64,000 nt of DNA from Fasciola hepatica (taxonomy: Eukaryota; Platyhelminthes; Trematoda; Plagiorchiida; Fasciolidae), in assembly GCA_948099385.1 (NCBI GenBank), contig CANUEZ040000193.1, positions 3,050,501-3,114,500 on the forward strand, read 5' to 3'. The notes beneath the pieces were generated by a model that was given only the letters and a program-made list of their open reading frames with translations, searched no databases and was not told where the DNA came from. Shown here one piece after another: positions 12,250 to 25,600 of this stretch (its first letter is position 1; each line of letters starts with the position of its first letter). Made by a program: the position numbers and the translations under genes.

Positions 12250-13670
12250 AAACAGACTTGTTACATGCAGAAGTGCGAGAAAATAAAAATTTGAACTTTG
12301 AGAGAGCACCTGTGGTCGACAACTTTTGAAAGTTCGTTGTGCAGGGTTCAATGCATGCCTGAAATTATTTTGGAAGTAAACTGGCCGCAAGCACTGGTGT
12401 GTTTATCAGTGATAGCTTCAACATTTGTACTTTTGGATATTCCGCTGCATTTGGAGATGTTTTCCACGGATTTTATCATCAAGTTAAAATCCCCATTAAA
12501 AGTCCAGGGAAAATAACTGGAGAGAAGTACAACCAATTTGGAAGAAGGCATGTAATCAAATTAAGGAATTAGCTGATGGTGGACCAAGAGTAACCCAAAA
12601 ACGGAGAGAGTATAGGGAAAACTTTCTTACTTTACACCATATCTGTTGAACATGCATGGGCCATGAAGCATTACGGGATAGTGTAATACCAAGATATTTA
12701 ACCGTCGATGATATTGGTGGGGTTTTATTATTCACTGGCATGAAAGGGTAACTGTTGTTATGGTCTCCAAGGAAATCATCAGAAATTAAGGAAAAAATAC
12801 ATCCTAACACCCAGGGCATTCTGTGTGATGGAGCCGGATGGAGACCAGCCTACTACTTCGTTCAGTTGGATCGCAGTGTAGGAAATTCCTTCGGGTGTCT
12901 TTAATTCAAATCCTGAAACTACAGGATCGACTTGTTAGCAGGAAATAAACGTCGACGGAACTGGGAGTGGTTTGATGCAAAAAAACAGAAAAAATTGAAA
13001 AACGGCGCCCTTTAGGACATCGGAATCAATTAGAATAGAGACGGACTTTGGCCAATGAAACAAAGGAGATATATCCGACCAGTTAAATAGTCCGAAATCA
13101 TCTTGCTGATGTTTGAGCCAGCACCACTTACGGAGAGCATACTGAGTAACACTGATCGATCAAAGCAATCGGGTGCATTTTTGTATTCGAAGAAAGCTGT
13201 TCTGACAGTCTCACTTCTTCTATCTAAAGCCGGAGGTATTGAATAGACTAGGTTACCTACGACTTTGAGTATGGATCGTGAAGACCAGACAGTACAATAA
13301 TGAGTATCTTTTTCAGTGGACTCCAAGTTAACCAATGGTAACAAAAGCCTCTCAAGCGATTTGCGCATCACTGATGTGCTGACGAAGGGGGTGGTACTTC
13401 CCAAGTTCTTTCAAGGATTTTCCTGCTCATAAGAAAATTGTTGAAGATTTTGGCTAATTGAACCAAAAGGAAGTCAGCACATTCCCTAAGTACAGACGGT
13501 GACAGCTCCTCTGGACCAGGAGCTTTATTTAACTTCTCTTTGCATAACTTTTGGAAGACCATAGAGGGTCCGGTAGTTGGCGGCTGAGATGAGCTGTTAA
13601 AGATTGGCATGGAAGCAGACTGCGATATTTAGCCGAAATCGGAGTTGGGTTTTTCAATGTCAATGTTTTC
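12250..13670 (-). pseudogene. CR1/Jockey-type LINE, decayed ORF2 (reverse transcriptase to C-terminus)
   Basis: Minus-strand frames read in order like the RT half of a non-LTR retrotransposon. First comes the palm-proximal LNKAPGPEELSPSVLREC (about 13540-13480; family form N-K-A-P-G-P-D). Next is SVMRKSLERLLLPLVNLES (about 13370-13310), then a decayed domain-3 block with APDCFDRSVLL and ISDYLTGRI (about 13180-13075; family form K-A-F-D and Y-L-T-G/D-R). Then follow VKYLGITLSRNASW (about 12705-12660), and after a shift GDFNLMIKSVENISKCSG and EAITDKHTSACGQFTSKI (about 12500-12350). The Y-A/V-D-D catalytic box is not readable. Stops and frame changes between blocks show it is dead. No endonuclease domain is visible upstream, so it is probably 5'-truncated near 13670. 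The clade recalls schistosome SR1; that is from memory of the family. Confidence 0.85.
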
Positions 13671-15925
13671 TTTTTTGTTTCTTGAGCTACTGTCGCAAGT
13701 TTTGTGGCTGTTCACATGTTACGATAACTAAATTTTCCTAAGATGTATACAATTTATCCAGGCGCTTTACTTCAGATTTGCGTGGGTTTTCGGCTTACTT
13801 TCTCTGTCCATGTTTGTAGGTCCGCCCTTTGTCTCCTCGCAGCTGATCACGTATTGGTGTAGAGTATCGATCAGTTTGAAAGCGGACAGTTTCGAACAAA
13901 ACAACAGAAATTAAAGCAAAAAGTAAGGTAATCGGTGAGCTGTTCACAGAAGACAATGAATCGGGTTTGAAAACGGAAAAATCGGTTGAGGTAACCATGG
14001 CCTTCGAGTTGGCCAGAGTGAGAGGGGAAGAATTTATCGGATTCATTGTTCTAGTCGGTCTTATTATTAAAATTTGTTACTGACCTACTTAATCGTGAAA
14101 GCAAGCTTTGTTCAGTATAAGTTTACTTGTTATGCATCAGGTTAATGGCATCTAATGCTTCTGAAGCTTTCCATTCAAAAATTGCACTCTCGAAGGCAAA
14201 ATTCTAGACTGTCTCTAGCGCTGTATTGAAAAGTAGTTTGAAAGATACCAATGCTTATGTAGTTAACAATTATCAGCTAATTGATGCTAACATTTTAGTG
14301 CTAGTGAATAATTCGTGAACGTTGGCAACACCTTCTGGATGTATTTTTTCCGCATAGATTATTTTATGGAGGGTGCCTGGAGGGTGCGAAATATTTTTAG
14401 CACACTCCTAGCCCAATGATAAAGACAACCTCCTGATAGTCAAACGCAAAGTCCCTTACTGCTCAGAACAGAAAAACATTCATCCGAAGTATTGAAAATA
14501 AGATTTCGGATCGGTTAAATTTCGAAGTTCTGCCATTCAGTGATATTAGACTTCAGTCTGTGAATGATATTGGAGACTCTTTCGTTTACTTGGACTCGCC
14601 TCACTGACAAGTCGCACAAATTTCAGTGGGGCTCAAAAGCGGACTGCGAGCGGGCAAACAAATGATTTTGATGTTTCGATAAGGTAACAACATTTAGCTA
14701 ACCTGAGCTCTATGTATGGTGGCTTTGTATCACTAGAAAAGCATGGACCTCTGCCGATTTTTCAGAATTGCTTGGAGTAAGAAGCCATTCATTTCTGATG
14801 TACGAGTCAGCTATCTGCTTTCCTTCGAGAACAGCCAACTGCTATACATCACACACACCCCTGTTGGCTTAACAACAGAAGTCAAGCTTACTGTTCCGCA
14901 TGTAACGCTAGTAGTACATTAGTTCTTCGGTATTGTCCAAGTTGGACATTTTTCACCACGAAATATTACATTATACTATTCAGCCTCCCGTCTGATGTGA
15001 TTTTTGACCCATTTGACTCGGTCTGAGAGATGACGTTCAGTATAGTACTGCTGCAGGGTGATTTGGACAATATCTACACAAATTATAAACCTCTTATTGT
15101 AATTATTTTAAATAACTTCATTCCTTTACTCACTCAACCTAAATCATGACAGCAGGATATAGCGGACTGTGAGTAGTGCGACAGTGACTTTGATTTTTTG
15201 GCCTGCTAGACTGCGGCACAGTGCGGTGTTTTACTCGCCGCTCGGCATATCACAGAGCATTATTCATTAATACCGTATGATAAAATACAGCTTTTCATAA
15301 CTGTTTACAACAAAACAAATTTCCATGACAATTTTTGTGATGCAAATTTTCCAATGTAACAATGCTTCGTTCAGGATTAATTTTCAAATATGTTTTCATC
15401 AGAGCGACTATTTCATGATAACATATGGTAATTAAATCGGTTTTATAATTCTCACCAACTTCTCATCAAACAAAATATTTTCACTTTGAAATGATGCGGC
15501 GATATTTGTAACCTAGTGGAAATGCTGGTATATTGCAATTAATTTTGTCAGTTTTGTTTCTGGAAACTGCTTTTTTTAGACCATGTATCATTTTCCATCG
15601 TCTTAGTGAAAAGCATCTCTGTGACTATTTTCCGCATTTTCCCCTTGGATTGGTTTTGAAAGAAGATGTTCAAAGCCCACTAAATATTACTAAGAAATTT
15701 TGCTGCCAAAAATCTGTAGCCGAAATGTAACTAACTTTATTTTCCCCTATATTACGAAACAAATTTCAGTCCAGCCGAATAATAAAAAATTGTGGTTGAT
15801 ACAAGGAAATAGAGTAAATTGTTGACAGAAAAGTGCTGCAAGACGGAGTGATTGAGTTCCTCATTCTTCCAGGGGCAAGAGACTCGATTTGATTAACAAC
15901 AAGACTTATCATGCAGTAAAAAGCT
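13671..15925. other. no gene recognised
   Basis: The minus frame at 13795-14046 might be an extension of the neighbouring LINE but shows no endonuclease motif. The rest has only short frames and no RNA gene. A tiny direct duplication (TGGAGGGTGC twice, about 14367-14388) is the only local pattern. Confidence 0.5.
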
Positions 15926-15929
15926 TTAC

Positions 15930-16057
15930 TTACCATTGAAAACCATCCTAATTAGGAACTGTCAGTTGTGCGCATCCACCGAGTTCCTAGTAGGATTCGA
16001 ACCAGGCCCTAACAATTTTGAGTTGAACATCTAACCAACAAGCTATCCGGGCCGACT
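15930..16057 (-). mobile_element. tRNA-derived SINE-like copy, family 2
   Basis: On the minus strand a tRNA-like head reads GGCCCGGATAGCTTGTTGGTTAGA (A box) from about 16054. A B box, GGTTCGAATCC, lies at about 15993-16003. It continues into GGTGGATGCGCACAAC, a phrase shared with the copies at 33.3-33.6 kb in the form GTGCGC / GCGCAC. From memory, 'GGTGGATGCGCACTGCTGA' follows the tRNA-like head in SINEs of several trematodes and tapeworms. That supports the SINE call and the flatworm guess. Confidence 0.65.
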
Positions 16058-16069
16058 CTCAGCGGTTTG

Positions 16070-19000
16070 TTTAACTCTGTCACTGTATCACATAACGCCT
16101 TTCAGTCACTGGGCATTCAATGGTGGCAATCCATTGGCCGCACAACGAGCAACTCCTTCATAGAGTGGTTATTCCGTTTGAAGCCCACCAGAAACAAATG
16201 TTTTACTCTCCCAACAATCTATAAAGATTGATTACATGATTAATTTCGGTAGTAAGAGACTGGATTTATTCAGCAAATAATTCATAATTTGGTTCAGTGA
16301 TTGTATCTGGGTTGACTTTCGTCCAAATGGGGCAGAACCAAACACAATTCGGCATAAAATATTGTCAATGTGAATGCGCCCTTGCGCGGGGCTTGTCTTT
16401 GTCGTTTGAAATAAGATCGTATTCATTTATAAATTTGAAAGAGCAGATTTAGAGCTGCACACAAGGTATCCTGTTTCGGTTGGTTGGCACCATTTGATCT
16501 CATGTAACGTCTTCTTATATTCTCTCCAAACTATCTGGTTGTATTAATATACGTACAGTAATTTGTCTGCAAATCAATAATCATGAAACCTTTTTTGTGA
16601 AAAAATTCATCTCAATTAAATCGCGGTCGTTCATTCTCCTGTTGCCTAAAAGTTGTGTTTTTGAGTGCTTTCTCTCGAAGTTTTATTTCGAAGCCAGGAA
16701 CTGTTATACCTTCCTCGAAAATTTTACCCTGATGATAGATTACAAATAACCAATAACTGGAGAGAAGTGATTGGAAAGCCTATTCTAACCTGCTACACAG
16801 AACATAACGTTAACTCAATGAATACTACGTCTATTGCATCACACTTATACTTTGAAAACTTGACAAACCTCTGTGTGACGACGTCAAACAAAAGTTAGGA
16901 TGAGGTTTACTGCTGATCAAATCATTTATTCCTCCATGTGGATTTCAGTTCGTGACAAGGCAATAATTACTCCTTTTACTGCAGGGAGGAGAATGTCGGT
17001 CACGCCAGAAACCATAAGGTTAAAAAGTATACGTTTTGATTTGATCCCTGAAACCTCGATATTATCACAAATGAGGATTAGAAATCCACGCTATACTTTT
17101 CCATACAACGGTTATCCTGCGAGGTTAGTAATAGCGTGGTAATATTTTTCTGCTCTGTATGGTCCGAGAGCTGTGAAGGAAAAAATTTTCTCCGCAGGCC
17201 TACTAGATATCAATGAAGAAACTGGTACTGATCAGTTACCTTGAATAAAGAAGTCAGAGACTGATTTTTACAGTGTACCCAGAATCATTGTGCTGCTTTT
17301 TGCTAGTGCATGTTTTAGTACGTAAGATCCCGTGATCATTATTCCGATGTTGCACATTCAGTTTGAAAGAATCAAAGCCAAAATACTCCATAGGCTCAAA
17401 GCTCAGTGAGTGTTTTATAGGGTTTCCTTACTTACATTATTGGGACACCTATATGGTGATCTACAGTCTAATCGTTGCAATACTGATGTCTTGGCGATTA
17501 TTTGGATAGTCAGAATACAACGAATTTTGCAGTAATCAGAAGAGTGAACAAACAAACGACACAGTACTGCTACAGGGAATGGAAGATAGTGAAAGTCTGT
17601 CACGATCATCAGTCTAGGGTGATCTATTGCACTCGCTCTCAAAGAGCATGGTGGCGATTGTGAATAGCTAAATCCTAATGGTAATTCAGTGGCCTGTTGT
17701 TAGTGCAACGGTTTGCGATTTGATAGGCACTGTTGGGACTGAAGTAATGCGTCGATTCCCTCAGATTTCAGATCATGGATCGCTAAAAATTCGTTGATTT
17801 GGCTGATGACTTCAGTGTGGTAAAACTATCTTCCGTAATTTCATTCAGTCATACTGGGATGTGTTTGGTCATTCGATGACACAACTCCCTTTTTGTTCTG
17901 CCCAGGTAGTCGACTAAGTTTCCATTCTGGAAATGGTAAACGAATTTGAACCCGAGGCTGCAAATAACTTCCTTCTTTTTTTCAGAACAGATACGTTTAT
18001 TCTCCCGTGAGGAATCTTCTAGGGAATCCTTTAACGGGCAGCAATTTGGGGCTTCTCAAACTGTGACCATTTTCCGATGACATTTTCTACCAACTGAAAG
18101 AAAAAGCTATCGGATTATTTTGCGTTGAAAGACAACATAATAACTCGGTTCCTTAATTGTTTAATTGATGTTATGTTTAAGTGTAATACTGACTGTCGCA
18201 TTTACGTCTCTTTTATCCGGACCCTTCAATAGAATCGTACAGAACGTTACAGAATTCTATACTATTGAAAGTATATTTGAGCTTCTGTGTTGACAATCTT
18301 ATTTGACAATGGACATTTTGAAAGACACGATACCGCAAGATGTTGAATAACCACCTCGCAAATCCGTGAGCCACTACCAAACTTGAGGGGCCGGATAGGT
18401 CCATTTTTGTCATAATACTTTCGTTCTCCACAAAATTATCTCAAGCTCCACAAAAGAAGTCCATAGAAAATAATTGGAATGAATTACATGCAAAGAAGTT
18501 TTGATGTAAAAAGAAGTTCTTCTCTGTTTGCAAACCTGAGAAATGTAGTTCTAGTGCAGGAGAACATTCCTGCATATTATATTAAGGAACAGATTTCTCA
18601 TGGTGACTTGTTTCAGATAAGACGACGAATTGACTCAAGGTGGGAAGGCGGTTACTGTCAGCGTAAATCAACATCTAATAGTTGGGTGTTCGTTCTACGA
18701 AAGAGAATAATGTGCATTAAATTCTTTCAAACACTCAATGTTCACATTCTGATAACCTAATCCCGGCAATTGATGCCAAGTGATTTTGATTATCAACAGA
18801 TGAGTAAGAATTTAAAGTAAAAGACAACTGGAAATGCCAGATCTTGTTATCTGATAGGCTCGTTTAGCATGTAATTATATGAACAGCAGTTATGAAATCA
18901 TTTTTTTATATCTTCATAGATTATTCTTCTACTTTTGATCGGGTTCCCAGTTGTATACTTCTTCAATCGTTGGAGCACCTTGGCTATCCCATTTCTTTAA

Positions 19001-20225
19001 TATTAGGGTTAAAGACTTGACGTAACAAAGTTGGTACAAATTTAATAATTCCCCTAATGAATAACTCTGGTGTTCTTCAGGTTGCCGACCTTTTCCCCTA
19101 TCTCTTCAGCTTACGCAATAGAGATTTGTCTATTGAACGCCCATAAAACGTCCAAGGTACATCGATAAAGCGATGCGTTATCAGTGCGTGTCAAACCAAG
19201 CCGGCTTCACCTCTTTCTACCGGGAACTTGTGCAACACTCAGAAGATTTTGTCAAATTCTGGGCTTAATATCAAAGCCTTACAAGTGATTAGAGTAAACT
19301 TTCACTCGTGTTCATCGTAGCTAAGTGAACAATCGGTCATTAGCATTGTCCGTTTTTATGAACATACCAGGTTAGATAATTTGACATTACAGGTAGCATG
19401 GACTTCCAGTGGCCATCAAATATTCTAGATGATATGAAAATACTTCATAGAATGTCATTTGAAATTTGCAGACTAGGGCAATTTAGTGCCGGACAAGCCA
19501 TTATTTTCCCTTTGGTTCATTAATATATTCTCCCAGTGGTAATTTACCGCTGTCCCGTATTCCACGATGGTCTGCTTAAGAAGGATTTTATCACACATCA
19601 CCTCGGCTTGGGTGTTATCAGCTGTGTATCGTTAGTTTCAATAGGTTCTCTTATCTCAAAATTATCCGATTTGCACACTATGGACTGAGAAAAAATAACC
19701 ATGAAGATTCTTGCAGACCACACCTTTAATCGTTGTCGTTCCTCAGAGGACCCTCAGAACAGGAGCTTCTTCTCACACTACTGATAGGTTGTTGTGAAGA
19801 CACGCCTACAGAGAGCACAAATATCACAAAAAGTGGATGGGAAGAAGAGCGCCGGATACACGTAATTGATGAGCGGTAATTGCCGCGAGACCTGTCGTGT
19901 GCTTCCGAGAAACTTCGTCCACCCGCTTGTAGATACGACTTAAAAAAGAAAAGTGTTTTTGTATTCACATTATTTTTAATTCAATAAATGAACTTTTGAA
20001 AACTCAACGCAAATCAGGCTTGTTACACTGTTTCCTTTAAATTTTTAGTAGCGTCTTTGACAAAAGCGTTCTATTTAAATGGATTTAAACTGTTTTTGTA
20101 TAAATTTTGATAAAAATGACATATGAACCCTAACTTGTCGAATGAATTCTCTTTGTCCTCACAGGACAGCAAAATGTTGGCACCTTCTGACTAAGTTTCC
20201 TCCAGTTAATCTTAAACGATAAAGT
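16070..20225. other. no gene recognised
   Basis: Short frames only, with no motif. Two places have weak tRNA-like phrases: 17693-17770 plus, and a GGGTTCAAATTC B-box-like match on the minus strand near 17950. Neither can be extended into a full head. I see no other structure. Confidence 0.45.
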
Positions 20226-20234
20226 GATTACTCG

Positions 20235-20305
20235 GTGCTTACGCAGCCGCTAGTCTCTGCTGTGAAAGACCCTTGGACGGTTGTTTGAATCCCATCGACC
20301 AATTT
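20235..20305 (+). mobile_element. possible decayed tRNA-like SINE head
   Basis: The phrase AAAGACCCTTGGACGGTTGT, followed by TTGAATCCCATCGACC, resembles the anticodon arm to T arm of a tRNA, with a one-base-off B box. The 5' half is not clear and no second copy of the tail was found in the window, so this is tentative. Confidence 0.35.
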
Positions 20306-20309
20306 TGGG

Positions 20310-20940
20310 AGTATCTGATTCCTTCTCTGTCATCAACTCTCCGTAAATAAATAGGCAATAAGCCACGAAGCCGTCGTTCATCCGAGAATTCTGTGGTACG
20401 CGGACATGACTGGGATTAGGAACACAAATTTTTTTATTTTCTAGGTTGTTCAAAAGCGAATTTTATATCTATAGAAACAATTAAGATATAGGAAGTCGAA
20501 TTTTATAGCCGAACCGAGGAAATACATGCCTCCGATTGTATAAACCCCTTGAAGGAGAGCAGTTCAAATTGGAAGTCCTAAAGTGAGGAATGTTCTTTGC
20601 GTTTAAACAGTTCTACACAACATTTAAAATAAAAATTTCCACGTAATTGTAAAAGTAAACCTACACATCATATATGCTTCGGATAATGAGTCAACGAATA
20701 AAGGATTAGGTAACATATCCTTATGAAGTTTTAAAAATGTCAAGATGAACTTTATTCTTAAAACCGGACTAACTTTGACGGGTATCGCGCAGAACATCCC
20801 ATTATCTTCATTCCCGAATTCCACAACCTTTGCTTCAACCTAGGTCTTTTTACTCATCTAAGGATACTCATAACGTGGATAGACTATATTCGCTACTTCA
20901 ATTTTTCCGCTGGCTATCAGTCTGCCTGGTGTGAAGCAAT
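20310..20940. other. no gene recognised
   Basis: A+T-rich unique-looking sequence with frames under 70 codons and no motif. Confidence 0.5.
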
Positions 20941-20956
20941 CCCTTCCCCGATTATT

Positions 20957-20982
20957 CCCCCTCCTCCTCCTGCTCCTCCTCC
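20957..20982. repeat. imperfect (CTC)n tract
   Basis: A run of CTC triplets is broken by one TG. The glycine-rich frame on the minus strand here comes from the repeat. Confidence 0.85.
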
Positions 20983-21361
20983 ATCACGATCAATAACGGT
21001 AGCTTGCCTACTACGTTGTTTACCGCAGTTCGTTTTACATGCTGTTTTTTTTCTAAAGGCGAACAGGGCAAAAAAGAAAAGTTTTGTCAGCGTAGAAAGT
21101 AAGACTACAAAAACAAAAGGTATGCGCAAACCTTTTATGCAATCGGATCAATGGGCTTTTGTAGAGCGAAACAGAATTCTTACTTTTTTTTACCGTCCAA
21201 GTGTTTTGTTGAATACGGGTGAGTTTCCGTGAACAGAAAATGAAAGCAAAATAGAACCTACGATCTTGTTATTCACTTGGAAAAAATGTTGAAGTTCTCC
21301 AGGGTTAAATTTTGCCACAAAACCGGAACAAACCCCTAATATATGACGGGAGGCGTTTTAG

Positions 21362-21470
21362 TGGTAGTGATACTGGCAGAAATAGTAATAGTAACAGTGG
21401 TAGTAGAACTAGGATTTGTTGTTGTACTACTACTACCACTAGTAGTGGTAGTAGAAGAAGTTGTACAGAG
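21362..21470. repeat. imperfect GTA/TAG triplet repeat with internal hairpin
   Basis: Degenerate GTA/GTG triplets change strand sense halfway: the first half reads AGTAGTAG and the second ACTACTAC. In the middle an 11-base perfect inverted repeat, CTACTACCACT (21430-21440) and AGTGGTAGTAG (21444-21454), flanks a 3-base loop. Opposing open frames of 84-86 codons (serine/glycine/threonine-rich on plus, leucine/valine-rich on minus) are products of the repeat, not genes. Confidence 0.85.
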
Positions 21471-21474
21471 ACAT

Positions 21475-22620
21475 ATATCTGCATGGTTTTTGGTAAAATG
21501 TTTGGGTTACTAAGGCGTAAATTGCAAGCTGAAATCCGTATTGTGACTGAATCAGACAAATGGGATGGCTAAAGTGGCAACTGAGTCAATGAAAACACTA
21601 TTTCCGAGCTTTTCACCAAATCACGGTTAAAAATGTAATCAGTGGAAGCCAGTAGATGTAGGTGAGTCTACGACAAGGTATCGATGAAGGGAATTAGATG
21701 GATCTGCGTACATCTGAAACCTTATGAGTCATTATCTAGAAAAGTAATGCAAAGAAATTCGGGGGTTGCACGATTCTTTAGATTTATTCTGAACATTTCC
21801 AAGCTAGGAATATCTGCCTTTCAACTGAGCTGTTTTGATCAAATTTATTGAATAGTTTGTTGAGTACATAATATCGGCATTTCAAAACAGGACTTCAAAG
21901 ATATGCACTGTAAATGGCAATAATCATTCGGATTTCGTATAACCCCAGTGATACTTTTTGACAGAATAGTTTATCAGCATATCGAGTCTTGTTTAACCCT
22001 AGTCCACGAGATAATCCAGGATCCCTTTCGTGCGCTTCACAAAGATTTATCCTTCTGTTGTCCCTCTCCTCCACCCGATCTGTATTCCCTCACTTTTATT
22101 TTCAAATCAATCTGTCCTACCCCTGTACTCTCTGTAACTTACTCTAACACTAATTGAAAATTATTTCCTATTTAAGTGTTCTCAATTTTATACCATTTGT
22201 GACAGCCGGCTTGTTTCCCCATGCATTCATTTATGTTCAACCAGAAATGTGGGCAGAAGTCCTCCATACAAATATGAATTAAAAAATTCGTTGAAATGAC
22301 AGCTTGGGAAAAATGCCTTATCCTCAATGCTTTTGAATATTTGTTTGCTGTTGACTGAAACTCCGGTTGGTGGTTTTCAGCAGCCTCTGACTGCAGACTG
22401 ACGATGTCACCTAGCTACTAACTGTAAAAGGTTTGTGACCTAAATACCGAGTTCAGTGAGTAGAAGCAGTTGAAAATCCGTTGTTCAAACGGATAACTTC
22501 AATCCCGAGTTCGTGCACGGTGTCGTAAATACAGAAAACCTGGAATCGGCTGTGTGTGTTTTCCTGTGAACTTACCAGGAGCTAATTACATGATATCTCT
22601 GCCAGTCGCACAACCCTGAC
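21475..22620. other. no gene recognised
   Basis: Short frames only, with no motif or RNA gene. A weak tRNA-like phrase occurs near 22480-22530 but lacks a usable B box. Confidence 0.5.
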
Positions 22621-22624
22621 CTAA

Positions 22625-22649
22625 TTTTTTTTTTTTTGGGGGGGGGGGG
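22625..22649. repeat. T13-G12 homopolymer junction
   Basis: Thirteen T residues are followed directly by twelve G residues. Both lengths may be affected by sequencing or assembly error. Confidence 0.85.
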
Positions 22650-22654
22650 CAATG

Positions 22655-25600
22655 TGATATCTCCCTCCTAGCCTTATTATCATGGTTGTTGGCTCTTACA
22701 ATGACTTCTCGAAATCATCGAGAAAAAGAACTTTCCCTAATCTCCGGCAAAATTATGAACATGACGAAGTTACCAGCCTTATCTAGCATAGTGTTCCAAA
22801 ACTGAATAAACTGGACTTGTGAATAACTTAAGCACCAGGTAAAAACAACAAATACCAGACATATCACTTCAGTCTGCAGTAAAGCACAAGGACAAAGTTG
22901 TTCTTTGCTCGTCGGGATCCGGGGGACTAAAGATTAATTGTACAAAAGGTATGAAAATTGTGGAAAAAAGGGCACGACCTCGGTTATCCATAACAGTTTA
23001 TCATCGACAGACTCCATCTTTTCAGTCAGTTTTGCTCTGATATGGCATTTCATAAGTTCAAGACGTGCACAACGAGTACGTAGTCACACCGAAGTTGTTT
23101 GCATTCCATATGCAAATCACATAGCACGCTTTACATTCGGCAGTTAGTGTTTCTCCTCGATACACACAGTGTTTTACACTATCTGGATGCAGCGTGATCC
23201 GAGGATGAGGAGACGGACTGGGTGAAGGAAAAAAGGAGAAAATGTGGAACAAGCAGGTCAGCTTTTTCACCTTCCCCTTTCCATTTCTTAAGTATCCTGC
23301 TTAGGTGGGTCTCATACAATATGCATATTTGGTCGCGCGCCCAGTGTTCATCCTCCAATCAATACACTACAATAACACATGACAATTTGGGTGTGTGAAG
23401 ACCTTGGGGTTCCGTAATTTCTCCCGTCTGCTTGTCTGGTGTTTTTTCATAATCGCCGATTTTTCGGCTCGGAGTGGACCAAAAATTAATTGTGCTGGAG
23501 AAGCTTTTTTGCTTTTTGTGTTTTGCAATCTTGTTTTACAACTCATTCCGTGGAATATTAGGACCTTAATTGAATGCCAATGTGCAGAATCTGTAGAATC
23601 AGTTAAAAATCTAACCAGATGGTACGCTTGTATTTATAAAATCAAGTTTTCATCGAACCCATTCAAAGAGCAAAACATGCTTTTTTTCTGTTGTTGAAAA
23701 AACAACTGAAGAACGTCAGTTGCGAGTGTCTGAAAAACTTAGCCATATTGGCTATTTTTATTATTATTATTTATATTATTATTGTTCTTATACCAGCTCA
23801 AGCATGTCATTACGGCGCTTTTAAGATATACATAAAAATGACTCTCCAAAACAGGTTTACAGTTCAGACAAAGTTTCATCTTCGTTTGTTAAAACACGAG
23901 CAAGATACAGAACTACGTAAATTTTGTACATCGGTAGTTTCGAAAAAAGTAGCCGAAACATGTAACGAGTCCAAAATCGCAATGCAGTGCGCGTGAACAG
24001 TCAGTAATGATCTTTCGGGCAAAAGGAATCAGCGTCATTGTGCTCTTATCACGTAAATGTGAGATCGTATCTCCTTTGGCTACGTGCAGAACTCAGAACA
24101 CAGATAATTACTGGGGAACAATATGGAATTATGGGAAGTGAACATTGGTGTAAAAGGACGAAAGAATAGGCCACGGTCCATCGAACTGTCGTACTTTACG
24201 AATGTGAAATGACAGTGAGACTGATTTTCCAAAACAATTTAAATATGTAAAGACCAATGCAAGTTCCCTTATAGAGTTACTTGTAAATTTGCTCAAATAA
24301 TTAATTGGACTGATTTTGCATCTTCGCTATTCATACGAATTTTTTAAAGTTGTAAACTGTATTTGGGTTTGATTTTAAATCCGGGGTTCTATTCCTTCCA
24401 CTGCCGATCACTTCCCCACTAAGCTATCTTTGGCTGGTCATGGATCCATTCCAGAAATATTGTATTCAGTCGTAAGGCAAAAACTCTAAGTAATATGCAC
24501 GAGTTGTTTTGGATTGGAGGAATTTGTTAAACCCCGGATCACAGTATGTTCAAAAAATATCCATATTCTTAAGCCAGTGTTTCGCATTTGACTCACTGTT
24601 GCCCCCGAATGTCTGATTAATTCATTTACTTTTTTGAAAATCAAAAATGTATTCCACTGTGCATGTGCCCCATTGCGCCTACTTGAACCGAAATTCAAAT
24701 GAAAACTGAGCAAGATATTCCAAGGTTATTGATTGTTCGGACTAGACTGAAGCTCGTTTCATCGCACGACTGAGTTCAAAAGTAAAATAGACCAGAACAG
24801 AACAGTATGAGGTGACTGGACGTTCTATCAGTTCAGCCACACCCAAATTTCGTGACATAGACACAAGTGAAATGTCTATGAAAAATAATTTCATTTCCTT
24901 AGTACGCTTTTCCAATTGATAGGTGCAAAATGTGACTGTATTTATTTTCCTAAAGTATTAGTTGAAGAGTTGCTCTGAAGCAAAGTAGGGAGAATCTCAA
25001 AGGTAACGAATATCGTTTAAACCAGACAGGGAAAAAATTGACTAAAAAAGGATAAATTTTGTGAATTATACAACTAAGAAAATGTATGCTCTGCATTTCG
25101 CGGTCCAACTGACAAAATCTTCATCTGAATGAAAATTGCCAGCAACGCGAACTGACTGCATTCATTAAATTCACTAGAAAACTTCCGTTTCATTCTTTTT
25201 GTTATGTCTTTTACTAGGGTCGTATTTAGCAGACAGTTTGAAGTGAGTCAGAGATTATATGTTTCAGTTGCCCGTAGCTTTTCCGATCTTTAGATGACTC
25301 ATACCCACTCACAATGAATAATGTGTCGAGGTCTTTCATATTTATTTTCTATTTCATATCTGCGCAGGAATGCGGTAGATGTAAACCTCAACATTTTGAA
25401 GGTCCACCGCACCGTTACGAATAACCCAGAAACTTGGAGCGGATGGATGTCCAAAGTCCCAGCAAGTCAGGTGTGTGGTAACGAGCCGGGCGAAAGTGGG
25501 TAATTACTGCCTAATAGTAAAAAGGATGGGTGGTGGTAGTAAAAAGCCCTAATCCACTCGATCACCGGTCAACTGTTTCCTAGGGGTGTGAAATAAATTT

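Noticed and set aside
15384..15415. CTGATGA followed ten bases later by GAAA on the minus strand, as in a hammerhead ribozyme
   Set aside because: Stem II would have only about three A-T pairs and no matching stem III or cleavage triplet could be found. Other CTGATGA sites in the window lack the GAAA altogether.
21305..21572. 84-86 codon frames on both strands rich in Ser/Thr/Gly and Leu/Val
   Set aside because: Explained by the triplet repeat at 21362-21470.
23750..23790. Transmembrane-like IFIIIIYIIIVLI in an open frame
   Set aside because: Encoded by a TTATTATT low-complexity tract with no supporting gene structure.
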